A stretch of DNA of 64,000 bases from Bugula neritina. Its lineage: Eukaryota; Bryozoa; Gymnolaemata; Cheilostomatida; Bugulidae. The DNA lies in assembly GCA_964035545.1 (NCBI GenBank), contig CAXIUT010000183.1:310001-374000 (forward strand), read 5' to 3'. Made by a program: the position numbers and the translations under genes. Position 1 is the first letter of the stretch. Every line of letters starts with the position of its first letter. Below are positions 33,975-45,602 of this stretch, one piece after another. The notes beneath the pieces were generated by a model. It was not told where the DNA came from. It ran no database searches and saw nothing but the letters and a program-made list of their open reading frames with translations.

Positions 33975-36900
33975 TGCAACACACTGAAATACAGCGCAAA
34001 ATACTACAACATACTGAAATACACTGTAACATATTGAAATACACTGCAACACTTTGAAATATACTGCAACATACCGAAATATATGGTAAACTACTAAAAT
34101 ATACTGTAACACTTTGAAAAATAGTGCAACACACTGAAATATACTCTGACACATTGCAATATACTGTAACATACTGAAATATGCTGTAGCACACTGAAAT
34201 ACATTGCAACTCACTGAAATATACTGCAACATACTGAAATACACTATAACATATTGAAAAATACTGCAACATACTGCAACATACTGAAATACACTGTAAC
34301 ATACTGAAATACATTGCAAAATACTACAACATACTGAAATACACTGTAACACATTGAAATATACTACAACATACCTAAATATCCGGTAATATACTGAAAT
34401 ATACTGTAACACATTGAAAAATACTGCAACATACTGAAATACACTGCAACCCACTGAAATACATCGCAAAATACTACAACATACTGAAATACACTGTAAC
34501 ATATTGAAATACACTGCAACACATTGAAATATACTGCAACCTACAGAAATAGGTGGTAAACTTCTGAAATATACTGTAACACATTGAAAAATACTGCAAC
34601 ATACTGAAATATACTGCGACACATTGCAATATACTGTAACATACTGAAATATGCTCTAGCACACTGAAGTACACTGCAACCCACTGAAATATACTGCAAG
34701 ATACCGGAATATATGGTAAAGTACTGAAATATACTGTAACACACTGAAAAATACTGCAACATACTGAAATATACTGCGACACATTGCAATATACTGCAAC
34801 ATACCAAAACATATGGTAAACTACTGAAATATACTTTAACACATTGAAAAATACTGCAACATACTGAAATATACTGTAACACACTGAAATATACTGCAAC
34901 ATACTGAAATACACTGTAACATACTGAAATAAACTGCAACATACCAAAATATATGGTAAACTACTGAAATATACTTTAACACATTGAAAAATCCTGCAAC
35001 ATACTAAAATATACTGTAACACACTGCAAGATACTGCAACATACTGAAATACACTGAAACATACTGAAATAAACTGCAACATACCAAAATATATGGTAAA
35101 CTACTGAAATATACTGTAACACACTGAAAATTACTGCAACATACTGAAATATACTGTAACACACTGAAATATACTGCAACAAACTGAAATACACTGTAAC
35201 ATATTGAAATAAACTGCAACATACCAAAATATATGGTAAACTACTGAAATATACTTTAACACATTGAAAAATACTGCAACATACTAAAATATACCGTAAC
35301 ACACTGCAAGATACTGCAACATACCGAAATACACTGTAACATACTGAAACACACTGCAACATACTGCATTATACTGACATACACTGGAACATATTGAAAT
35401 ACACTGCAACACAATGAAATATACTGCAACATACCAAAATATATGGTAAACTACTGAAATATACTTTAACACATTGAAAAATACTGCAACATACTGAAAT
35501 ATACTGTAACACACTGAAATATACTGCAACATACTGCAACAATCTGAAATACACTGTAACATACTGAAATACACTGCAACAAACTACAACATATTGAAAT
35601 ACACTGCAACACATTGAAATATACTGCAACATACCTAAATATACGGTAATATACCGAAAAAAAAACTGTAACAGATTGAAAAATTCTGCAACATACTGAA
35701 ATAAACTGCAACACACTGAAATACACCGCAAAATACTACAACATACTGAAATACACTGTAACATATTGAAATACACTGCAACACTTTGAAATATACTGCA
35801 ACATACCGAAATATATGTTAAACTACTAAAATATACTGTAACACTTTGAAAAACAGTGCAACATACTGAAATATACTGCGACACTTTGCAATGTACTGTA
35901 ACATACTGAAATATGCTGTAGCACACTGAAATACACTGCAACTCACTGAAATATACTGCAACATATTGAAATACACTGCAACATCCTACAACATGCTAAA
36001 ATACGCGGTAACACATTGAAATACAGTACAACACGTTGAAATATACTGCAACATACCGGAATATATGGTAAAGTACTGAAATATACTGTAACACACTGAA
36101 AAATACTGCAACATACTGAAATATACTGCGACACATTGCAATATACTGCAACATACCAAAATATATGGTAAACTACTGAAATATACTTTAACACATTGAA
36201 AAATACTGCAACATACTGAAATATACTGTAACACACTGAAATATACTGCAACATACTGAAATACACTGTAACATACTGAAATAAACTGCAACATACCAAA
36301 ATATATGGTAAACTACTGAAATATACTTTAACACATTGAAAAATCCTGCAACATACTAAAATATACTGTAACACACTGCAAGATACTGCAACATACTGAA
36401 ATACACTGAAACATACTGAAATAAACTGCAACATACCAAAATACATGGTAAACTACTGAAATATACTGTAACACACTGAAAAATACGGCAACATACTGAA
36501 ATATACTGCGACACATTGCAATATACTGCAACATACCAAAATATATGGTAAACTACTGAAATATACTTTAACACATTGAAAATTACTGCAACATACTGAA
36601 ATATACTGTAACACACTGAAATATACTGCAACAAACTGAAATACACTGTAACATATTGAAATAAACTGCAACATACCAAAATATATGGTAAACTACTGAA
36701 ATATACTTTAACACATTGAAAAATACTGCAACATACTAAAATATACCGTAACACACTGCAAGATACTGCAACATACCGAAATACACTGTAACATACTGAA
36801 ACACACTGCAACATACTGCATTATACTGACATACACTGGAACATATTGAAATACACTGCAACACAATGAAATATACTGCAACATACCAAAATATATGGTA

Positions 36901-38494
36901 AACTACTGAAATATACTTTAACACATTGAAAAATACTGCAACATACTGAAATATACTGTAACACACTGAAATATACTGCAACATACTGAAATACACTGTA
37001 ACATACTGAAATAAACTGTAACATACTGAAATACACTGCAACATCCTACAACATACTGAATTACACTGTAACATTGTGAAATACACTGCAACACATTGAA
37101 AAATACTGCAACATACCGAAATATACGGTAAACTATTGAATTATACTGTAACACATTGAAAAATACTGAAACACACTGAAATATACTCTGACACAATGCA
37201 ATATACTGTAACATACTGAAATATGCTGTAGCACACTGAAATACACTGCAACCCACTGAAATATACTACAACATACTGAAAAACACTGTAACATATTGAA
37301 ACCTACTGCAACATACTACAACATATTGAAAGACACTGCAACACATTGAAATATACTGCAACATACCTAAATATCCGGTAATATACTGAAATATACTGTA
37401 ACACATTGAAAAATACTACAACATACTGAAATACACTGTAACATATTGAAATACACTGCAACACATTGAAATATACTGCAACCTATAGAAATATATGGTA
37501 AACTACTGAAATATACTGTAACACATTGAAAAACACTGCAACATACTGAAACATACTGCGACACATTGCAATATACAGTAACATACTGAAACATGCTGTA
37601 GCACACTGAAATAGACTGCAGCTCACTGAAATATACTGCAACATACTGAAATACACTGCTACATACTGAAATATACTGCAACATACTGCAACATACTGAA
37701 ATACACTGTAACATACTGAAATACACTGCAACAAACTACAACATATTGAAATACACTGCAACACATTGAAATATACTGCAATATACCTAAATATACGGTA
37801 ATATACCGAAAAAAAACTGTAACAGATTGAAAAATTCTGCAACATACTGAAATAAACTGCAACACACTGAAGTACAGCGCAAAATACTACAACATACTGA
37901 AATACACTGTAACATATTGAAATACACTGCAACACTTTGAAATATACTGCAACATACCGAAATATATGGTAAACTACTAAAATATACTGTAACACTTTGA
38001 AAAATAGTGCAACACACTGAAATATACTCTGACACATTGCAATATACTGTAACATACTGAAATATGCTGTAGCACACTGAAATACATTGCAACTCACTGA
38101 AATATACTGCAACATACTGAAATACACTGTAACATATTGAAAAATACTGCAACATACTGCAACATACTGAAATACACTGTAACATACTGAAATACATTGC
38201 AAAATACTACAACATACTGAAATACACTGTAACACATTGAAATATACTACAACATACCTAAATATCCAGTAATATACTGAAATATACTGTAACACATTGA
38301 AAAATACTGCAACATACTGAAATACACTGCAACCCACTGAAATACATCGCAAAATACTACAACATACTGAAATACACTGTAACATATTGAAATACACTGC
38401 AACACATTGAAATATACTGCAACCTACAGAAATAGGTGGTAAACTACTGAAATATACTGTAACACATTGAAAAATACTGCAACATACTGAAATA
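33975..38494. repeat. Higher-order repeat recurring at +9,444 bp, right copy
   Basis: This is the right-hand partner of the segment at 24531. Its 35.6-37.7 kb portion also matches 31.8-33.9 kb at an offset of 3,883 bp. Beyond about 38490 the left partner lacks roughly 120 bp that this copy keeps, so the register changes. Confidence 0.75.
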
Positions 38495-40204
38495 TACTGC
38501 GACACATTGCAATATACTGTAACATACTGAAATATGCTCTAGCACACTGAAATACACTGCAACCCACTGAAATATACTGCAACATACCGGAATATATGGT
38601 AAAGTACTGAAATATACTGTAACACACTGAAAAATACTGCAACATACTGAAATATACTGCGACACATTGCAATATACTGCAACATACCAAAAAATATGGT
38701 AAACTACTGAAATATACTTTAACACATTGAAAAATACTGCAACACACTGAAATATACTGTAACACACTGAAATATACTGCAACATACTGAAATACACTGT
38801 AACATACTGAAATAAACTGCAACATACCAAAATATATGGTAAACTACTGAAATATACTGTAACACACTGAAAATTACTGCAACATACTGAAATATACTGT
38901 AACACACTGAAATATACTGCAACAAACTGAAATACACTGTAACATATTGAAATAAACTGCAACATACCAAAATATATGGTAAACTACTGAAATATACTTT
39001 AACACATTGAAAAATACTGCAACATACTAAAATATACCGTAACACACTGCAAGATACTGCAACATACCGAAATACACTGTAACATACTGAAACACACTGC
39101 AACATACTGCATTATACTGACATACACTGGAACATATTGAAATACACTGCAACACAATGAAATATACTGCAACATACCAAAATATATGGTAAACTACTGA
39201 AATATACTTTAACACATTGAAAAATACTGCAACATACTGAAATATACTGTAACACACTGAAATATACTGCAACATACTGAAATACACTGTAACATACTGA
39301 AATAAACTGTAACATACTGAAATACACTGCAACATCCTACAACATACTGAATTACACTGTAACATTGTGAAATACACTGCAACACATTGAAAAATACTGC
39401 AACATACCGAAATATACGGTAAACTATTGAATTATACTGTAACACATTGAAAAATACTGAGACACACTGAAATATACTCTGACACAATGCAATATACTGT
39501 AACATACTGAAATATGCTGTAGCACACTGAAATACACTGCAACTCACTGAAATATACTACAACATACTGAAAAACACTGTAACATATTGAAACATACTGC
39601 AACATACTACAACATATTGAAAGACACTGCAACACATTGAAATATACTGCAACATACCTAAATATCCGGTAATATACTGAAATATACTGTAACACATTGA
39701 AAAATACTACAACATACTGAAATACACTGTAACATATTGAAATACACTGCAACACATTGAAATATACTGCAACCTATAGAAATATATGGTAAACTACTGA
39801 AATATACTGTAACACATTGAAAAATACTGCAACATACTGAAACATACTGCGACACATTGCAATATACAGTAACATACTGAAACATGCTGTAGCACACTGA
39901 AATAGACTGCAGCTCACTGAAATATACTGCAACATACTGAAATACACTGCTACATACTGAAATATACTGCAACATACTGCAACATACTGAAATACACTGT
40001 AACATACTGAAATACACTGCAACAAACTACAACATATTGAAATATACTGCAACACATTGAAATATACTGCAACATACCTAAATATACGGTAATATACCGA
40101 AAAAAAAACTGTAACAGATTGAAAAATTCTGCAACGTACTGAAATAAACTGCAACACACTGAAATACAGCGCAAAATACTACAACATACTGAAATACACT
40201 GTAA

Positions 40205-40226
40205 CACAGCATATTTAAGGTCATCC
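40205..40226 (+). repeat. Left terminal inverted repeat
   Basis: This is the left 22-bp end of the insertion. Compared with the reverse complement of 45581-45602, positions 1-6 (CACAGC), 8 and 11-22 (ending AAGGTCATCC) match; positions 7, 9 and 10 differ. The bases just outside are AA (40203-40204), matching AA at 45603-45604. Confidence 0.85.
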
Positions 40227-43200
40227 CCAGTGAAATATCATCTCATAATCTAGTCTCAGTTCCTAGTTGGTAATGCTCTGTGGGCGGCATGCGTATTGCC
40301 TACTTGTCATAATTTAGCATGAGATATAACAGTTGCCAACAGACCATGAAATTAGCTAGGGCTGCACCTGTTTATATCACAGTCATCGCTACAATCTATT
40401 GAGCAAGTATGTGGTCATGGCAAGCCTCAGCATCCCCTCATTATTATTATTACAAGAAACCAGTGGTTCGTTTCATGTGCAATGTACTTGATGTACAAAG
40501 GAAGATAATTTTTGTAACTTCTTTTTCAACTAACCATGTAAAACTCTTTCAGATTCTGGAAGCAAGCTAAATGCTAAAGCTAACTCAATATTTATCCATT
40601 TGCCTCGTCTAATAAAGTTGTTAATAATTACATGCTTGACTACAACTTAACAAATAATTTAGAGATGCTCTTCTCTGAAAGCATACTGTTTTTATGCTAG
40701 ACTAATAATCTATCTGTTCACTACCATTGACTAACTTGAAGTCAAAATTACCTTCATCATTAAAATCTTCTTCTAGTTGCAAAAAACACTTTTCATTGCT
40801 AAACTATTACAATCAGTTACAGACTCTGCACAATAGCTTAGAATAGTAAAGAGACTTGCATATAGGTCAGATAGTCATGTATGAGATTTTTTTGGTAGCT
40901 GTAATGATCAGATATGCAGAATTTTGTGTGGCCACTTTGAGTTTAGATGGTTTTGGTAAAGGATTTGATTGCTGCAAGTTTCTAATATAGCTAGTAGGTA
41001 CTTTTGTGGTCCCATTGTACATTATTATAAGCATTAATCAACACCTATTGAAGTGAGTTGGAACTTGGAACTATATAAAAGGTTAGACTGTGAGCCTGTG
41101 CTTTAAATATATTCTATTTGCTCTCTGTTGTATACAGTCTAAACTTTAAAAGGTCCAATCAACCTTAAATTGCTTCTAGCTAAATGTCCAAAAATTGGCT
41201 ATGAGCTGTATTTTGTTGCCTTGAACTGAGAAATAAATTTGAGGCCAGCAAACAACTGGGCTCCTTTGTACTCCTGGCAGCTACTATCAATAGTTGGTTA
41301 TCATAGCTGCGCAGTGTTCATTCAAGCATGATATCATCAGCTTTCTGTATACTAACTCAGAGCCAAGATTATCAACTATTTTATGTTTCTAAATTTAGCA
41401 TCTAATAGAAAAAGCTGCGTCTAGTTAGACTGCACTGACGCTATGCTTGCCTGAGTGAGAAATCCAAGTTGAACAGTTTTAATCTTAGCTACGCAAGAAT
41501 TGAGAATTTGAAGAGAAAACCTCCTTAAGATAAAAGAAGATGTCCAGTGAATTCAGTTTTGTTTCCGGCCTGATAGGTGTCAGTTAATCAGCTCAGATAT
41601 AACTAGTAATGCATTTTTCATTATTCTGATGCTGCAATTATAATATTCCGTAACAAGAATTGACTTAATAATTTAGGAATATGCAAAAAATCAACCAGTT
41701 TTATTCAAGTTAACACCAGATAGCCATTGCTAAAGATCAAAACGAAAATCAGTGTGGATTTTCAAACATAATATAATATATATATGTACACGTATGATCA
41801 GGCATATAGAAGTAGCAAGTTCAATAAATAATGCAAACATGCAGAAGGTGTAACAGCTGTGTACTTTTGTGAAAGAATAAGTCAGGGCTTTTTTATAGCA
41901 ATACATCCTATAAGTATCTTACAAACATGGGGGAAATAATAGGTTAGTTCTCTAATTACTTTTCTTAAACATACATTACAATATTGAATGTCAAAACCAA
42001 TTTTGTAAAGAAGCAGAATCTATAAAAATTCAAGCTGCAAAGCCTAACTAAAAGGCACATTGCTCGAGTGACTAGTCCTGTCAATTGTTAATAATTTTAG
42101 TTTTTATATCCGTTGATAAAGTGTCCTATTTTTGCAGGTAGAGTCTTGATATATAGGTGTCAGTTGTAGAGTATTATGCTTTTTAAACATAAAAATATAT
42201 CGTCTTGCAAGAGTAGGGAATCTAGAGATCCTAAGAGCTGATGATGGCATAGAAAGGATGTTCTGAGCACACATGCTATAGCATTTCTTTGACAAAACCT
42301 AATCATCTAGTATAGCCCACTTGTTTTTGGAACTCAATCTAAAAATATAAATAGCAGTTTTCTCAATACATTGAAAAGTAATTTGCAACATTTTGAATTT
42401 GAATTAAATTGTTCATACACCACAGTTAGTACTAGAGCAGGCTAATCTATATTCTGTAAAATCTACCTATACTGTAAGCAGATCAAAGCTGCCAGCTGAT
42501 AACTTTTTAAGAAACACAGCTCATAATTACAATTACTAGTAGGTTGGATGCTCCCTTGAAATTGTATTTTTTAAATAATTTTTTAGTATAGATATGCATG
42601 ATTGCCGTGATGACTCCAATTCTTTTGAAACATATTATGCTTATAATGTATTTCAAGTTGGTCACTCACAGTGAATGTAGTTTGGTATGCAAGTAGTAGT
42701 ACAATGAGAGTTACTAAACAGAAGATTTTTAGTACAAAACTATATTTTCTATGTGCCTACTCAACTACAATACTCTAAATAATTAGAGAAAAAAGTGAGT
42801 CAATAATAAATTTGGCCATTTTTCTTAAATAATGATGAAATGAACTTTGACAATTTTGATCTAGTCTTACAGTCTTATTATTAGTTCTACCATCAATGCA
42901 TTCATATTATACTTTGCCTTTTATGAATATAAAACTCAATTTTGAAGTTTAGTTATACTGTGCAATGCTATAATAATAATAACAATATGAATACGAATAT
43001 AATATTAATAATAGATATAATACGCAGTATAGGTCTACTGTAATACTATAATAGTAATACATTTAGTAATAGTACAACTATACAAATCCTATAAAATTAA
43101 TTAAAAATAAATATATTATTGCTTGAAAACAATATGAAATATGCAAATTTGCTGAAGGAAGCAGTGGTACTCACTTACCCTTGAAGTTAAACTCTTAAAG

Positions 43201-45255
43201 TTAATCAAAGTACACTCTTTCATCCTAGGTTTGAGAGGTAAAAGACGTTTTTCACTCCATTTTGATATGATATTCCCACCGCCAGTTGGCAAGTTCACTT
43301 CGCAGATCACGTTTTAACATCGAATTTTTAATTTACCGAGCTAGCTTTTACTAGTAACATATCCAATCGGGCAAGATAAGTAACGCTTACAGCTACGTAT
43401 GATATTATGCAGAGCAGTTTGTTTAAGGACAGTGCACTGCAGCTGCGGAATTACTAGGGTAGGTTTTGGGGGGGGGGGTGATTGTGAATTATAAACGTTC
43501 TATGTGTTTTTTTGAAAGCATTATGATAGCATACGCTTTAGTCATTTATATGTAAAATAAAACTTAATGTTTTATAAAATTTAATTTACTTATTTATTTA
43601 TTTTACTATTGTTTTAAAAACTTGATAAAACTTTGAACACCCCCTCATAATACCACAACCGCACTCCACTCCTTTAGTTATAACCTAATTAGATTAGAAG
43701 TCACATCTTTAATACAAACAAGCTATTCCGATGTCTGCTGCTGGCATTAGCTTGAAACTGCAGTGAAGCTTTTATAACTGAGCTAGTAGGCTGAAAGTGC
43801 ACTACCTATAGTTAGCTACCAATGTTATGAATTGGTGTAAGCAGTAAAGGAAATGAGTAGTATATATGTGTACAGAAACTTGTACTCAAATGCTTATAGA
43901 ACCCCATAGTTACGATTATTTGAGATTCAGTCAGGTCCAAAAGAAATTGTGAAACTAAATACCCATTTATATTACATCATGCTGAATCTGGTCACAGACT
44001 TGGCTATTTAAAGCTAATTGTAATTAAAACCATATTGCAATATAAAATAACCTGCCTAAGTTGCTCCTTATTGACGAGTAGTCTAGTTGGGCATTTAAGT
44101 TCAAACCATGAGCTCACTTCAGCTAAAAATAGCAGCACCTTGTCACTGCCTATGAATGGCTTGCATGCATGGTCACTGCCAGAGCCATTAGCGAAATGAC
44201 TTACTGCTATTGCAAGTCTGCTACATACAAGCCTCCTACGTGCAAGCACTATTTATCAATCAGAAACTACTTATTTAATTCTAAGCTACCAGAATTTTAA
44301 TACCATAATATTATAAAAAAAAGTTGTCTGGTAGGTGCGATATAAGCAGAAAAACTAAAACAGCCTAAATTCTTAATTATTTTTAAGAAATTCTAATTTG
44401 GTAACATGCCGGAATTCTCTTTAAACTTCTTAAGCTGCATCTCATGCACCGCCTGTAATAGGCTCAATAATACGAAATGCAGGGTTTAATTTCTCAATAC
44501 TCCCATCACTGCACATACCTCATACTTATTATACTTAGCTGATAAGACTTCACTACTATTGTTGAAAGAAAGTTATGCAATTACTATTCAATTGACTAAA
44601 AATTCTCTCCAACAATTTTGTAAATTCTGAAAACAAAGTTAATGTTTTAAAATAACAATACAGTAAGTTTGGTTACAGATATATTATTAGTATAATTTAG
44701 ATTACTCTACAAAACAACAAATTTGCATTGAAATCACACACAAAAGGCATAAAATTTAGTGGCCTTAACTCTCACTAGCATCCTGAGATGTCTGGGTTAT
44801 CATACAGGCTGTATTACTAAACTGCTTTGCACCAGAAAGAAACAAGTCAAAGCAAGAAATGTACGCAGGCTTCAGAAACCGCTTCATATAAATACAACTG
44901 AAATCTAGATTCAGGGTAGATTGCGCATTGTACAGCCTCTCGTCTATAGACAGTACAACAATACTGCAACCACCAAGATTCCAACTACTAGCTACTATAA
45001 TATAATAACCAGCCTCATACCACCTTTTACCCATACCACAGTTTACTGCAGAGATGAACTTTAACCCTTTGGTTTAGCGCGCACAACATGAATCGTAGGC
45101 CGCATGAGCTCCCTGTAATGATTATGATGGCTACAATGCAGCGCAGCTCTATCGTGTTCAGCCAAGCGTGCAGACTAAGCGATATGTAAAATTTTTAATA
45201 AAATCAGTGTATAAATTACACGTTTACACCAATTCTATTGAGGTTATCTGAAAAC

Positions 45256-45532
45256 TTTAAAAAGCCTCTAATACACAAATATCTTATAACACTATATTCC
45301 AATTTTTGCAGAGATATGTTGCTTCGGAATTGAATAATTCGTGGGGCACTGAGACCATGTTTTTTTATGCGAAAATGGGGAATTTTTGACTGTTTTTGGA
45401 GCATAAAAATGCAACGGATTGGGTAGGTAAAGATTTTTAAAAAGCCTCTAATAGAGCAGCAAAATATTTACAAGATGGTTTTTGAATTTTGATTCTAGCC
45501 TCAAAATTAGTCGAGTTATGAGTGGGGCACTG
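45256..45532. repeat. Diverged subterminal direct duplication, about 180-bp period
   Basis: Two segments of about 96 bp (45256-45351 and 45436-45532) each begin TTTAAAAAGCCTCTAATA and end GTGGGGCACTG, at an offset of 180-181 bp. The middle parts are only loosely similar. They lie 70-350 bp inside the right terminus. Subterminal direct repeats can serve as transposase binding sites in some DNA transposons, but that role here is only a possibility. Confidence 0.6.
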
Positions 45533-45580
45533 TTTCATATATAATTATAATGGAGCAATGAAATTACTGATTCAGTAGAA

Positions 45581-45602
45581 GGATGACCTTAATCAAGCTG
45601 TG
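45581..45602 (-). repeat. Right terminal inverted repeat
   Basis: This is the right 22-bp end, starting GGATGACCTT on the plus strand and ending GCTGTG. It is the inverted partner of 40205-40226. The satellite resumes at 45603 with AACATATTG, which continues the step broken at 40204. Confidence 0.85.

Larger units (their letters stand above)
1..40204. repeat. Satellite array, block 1 (20-bp unit made of two 10-bp steps)
   Basis: This block is continuous tandem satellite. The basic step is 10 bp; two step types, near TGAAATATAC and TGCAACATAC, alternate to give a 20-bp unit. Variation is almost all substitution, for example TGTAACACAT, CGAAATATAT, GGTAAACTAC and TGCGACACAT. The 10-bp phase holds for long stretches and shifts mainly at a recurrent block with a run of 7-10 A. 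Runs of variant steps recur in the same order, giving the higher-order repeats listed separately. The plus strand is rich in A and C and poor in G. The long reverse-strand open frames all encode the same degenerate 20-residue peptide and are judged spurious. No gene is seen in this block. A centromeric or pericentromeric location is plausible but not shown by the sequence. Confidence 0.97.
40205..45602. mobile_element. 5.4-kb TIR-bounded DNA transposon-like insertion without recognisable transposase
   Basis: A unique AT-rich sequence of 5,398 bp interrupts the satellite. Its ends are 22-bp inverted repeats matching at 19 of 22 positions, both starting CACAGC and ending AAGGTCATCC. Removing it and one copy of the AA on each side rejoins the flanks into the normal step order seen uninterrupted near 30601-30740, so this is an insertion with a readable empty site. 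The interior has only short open frames. The longest with an ATG is 89 codons on the minus strand (44765-45034), and none resembles a transposase known to me. Other contents are A/T-rich simple sequence near 42961-43110, an 11-G run and a diverged 180-bp duplication near the right end. CAC-starting termini with a 2-bp (or possibly 4-bp) duplication would fit a CACTA/CMC-like element, but the superfamily is not established. It is probably non-autonomous or decayed. Confidence 0.8.

Noticed and set aside
1-40204. CRISPR-like array of short regular repeats
   Set aside because: There are no distinct spacers. Every 10-bp step is a variant of its neighbours, and the associated retroelement is of animal type.
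43116-43310. Minus-strand open frame with a splice-donor-like GGGTAAGTGA at 43171-43180
   Set aside because: The frame has no ATG: it opens at GTG with an in-frame TAA two codons upstream. There is no convincing acceptor and no recognisable protein. A lone donor-like motif is expected by chance in 5 kb.
44765-45034. 89-codon minus-strand ORF with an ATG inside the TIR element
   Set aside because: No recognisable domain, no conserved neighbour and AT-rich context. Kept only as a remark on the CpG-rich patch, not called as a gene.
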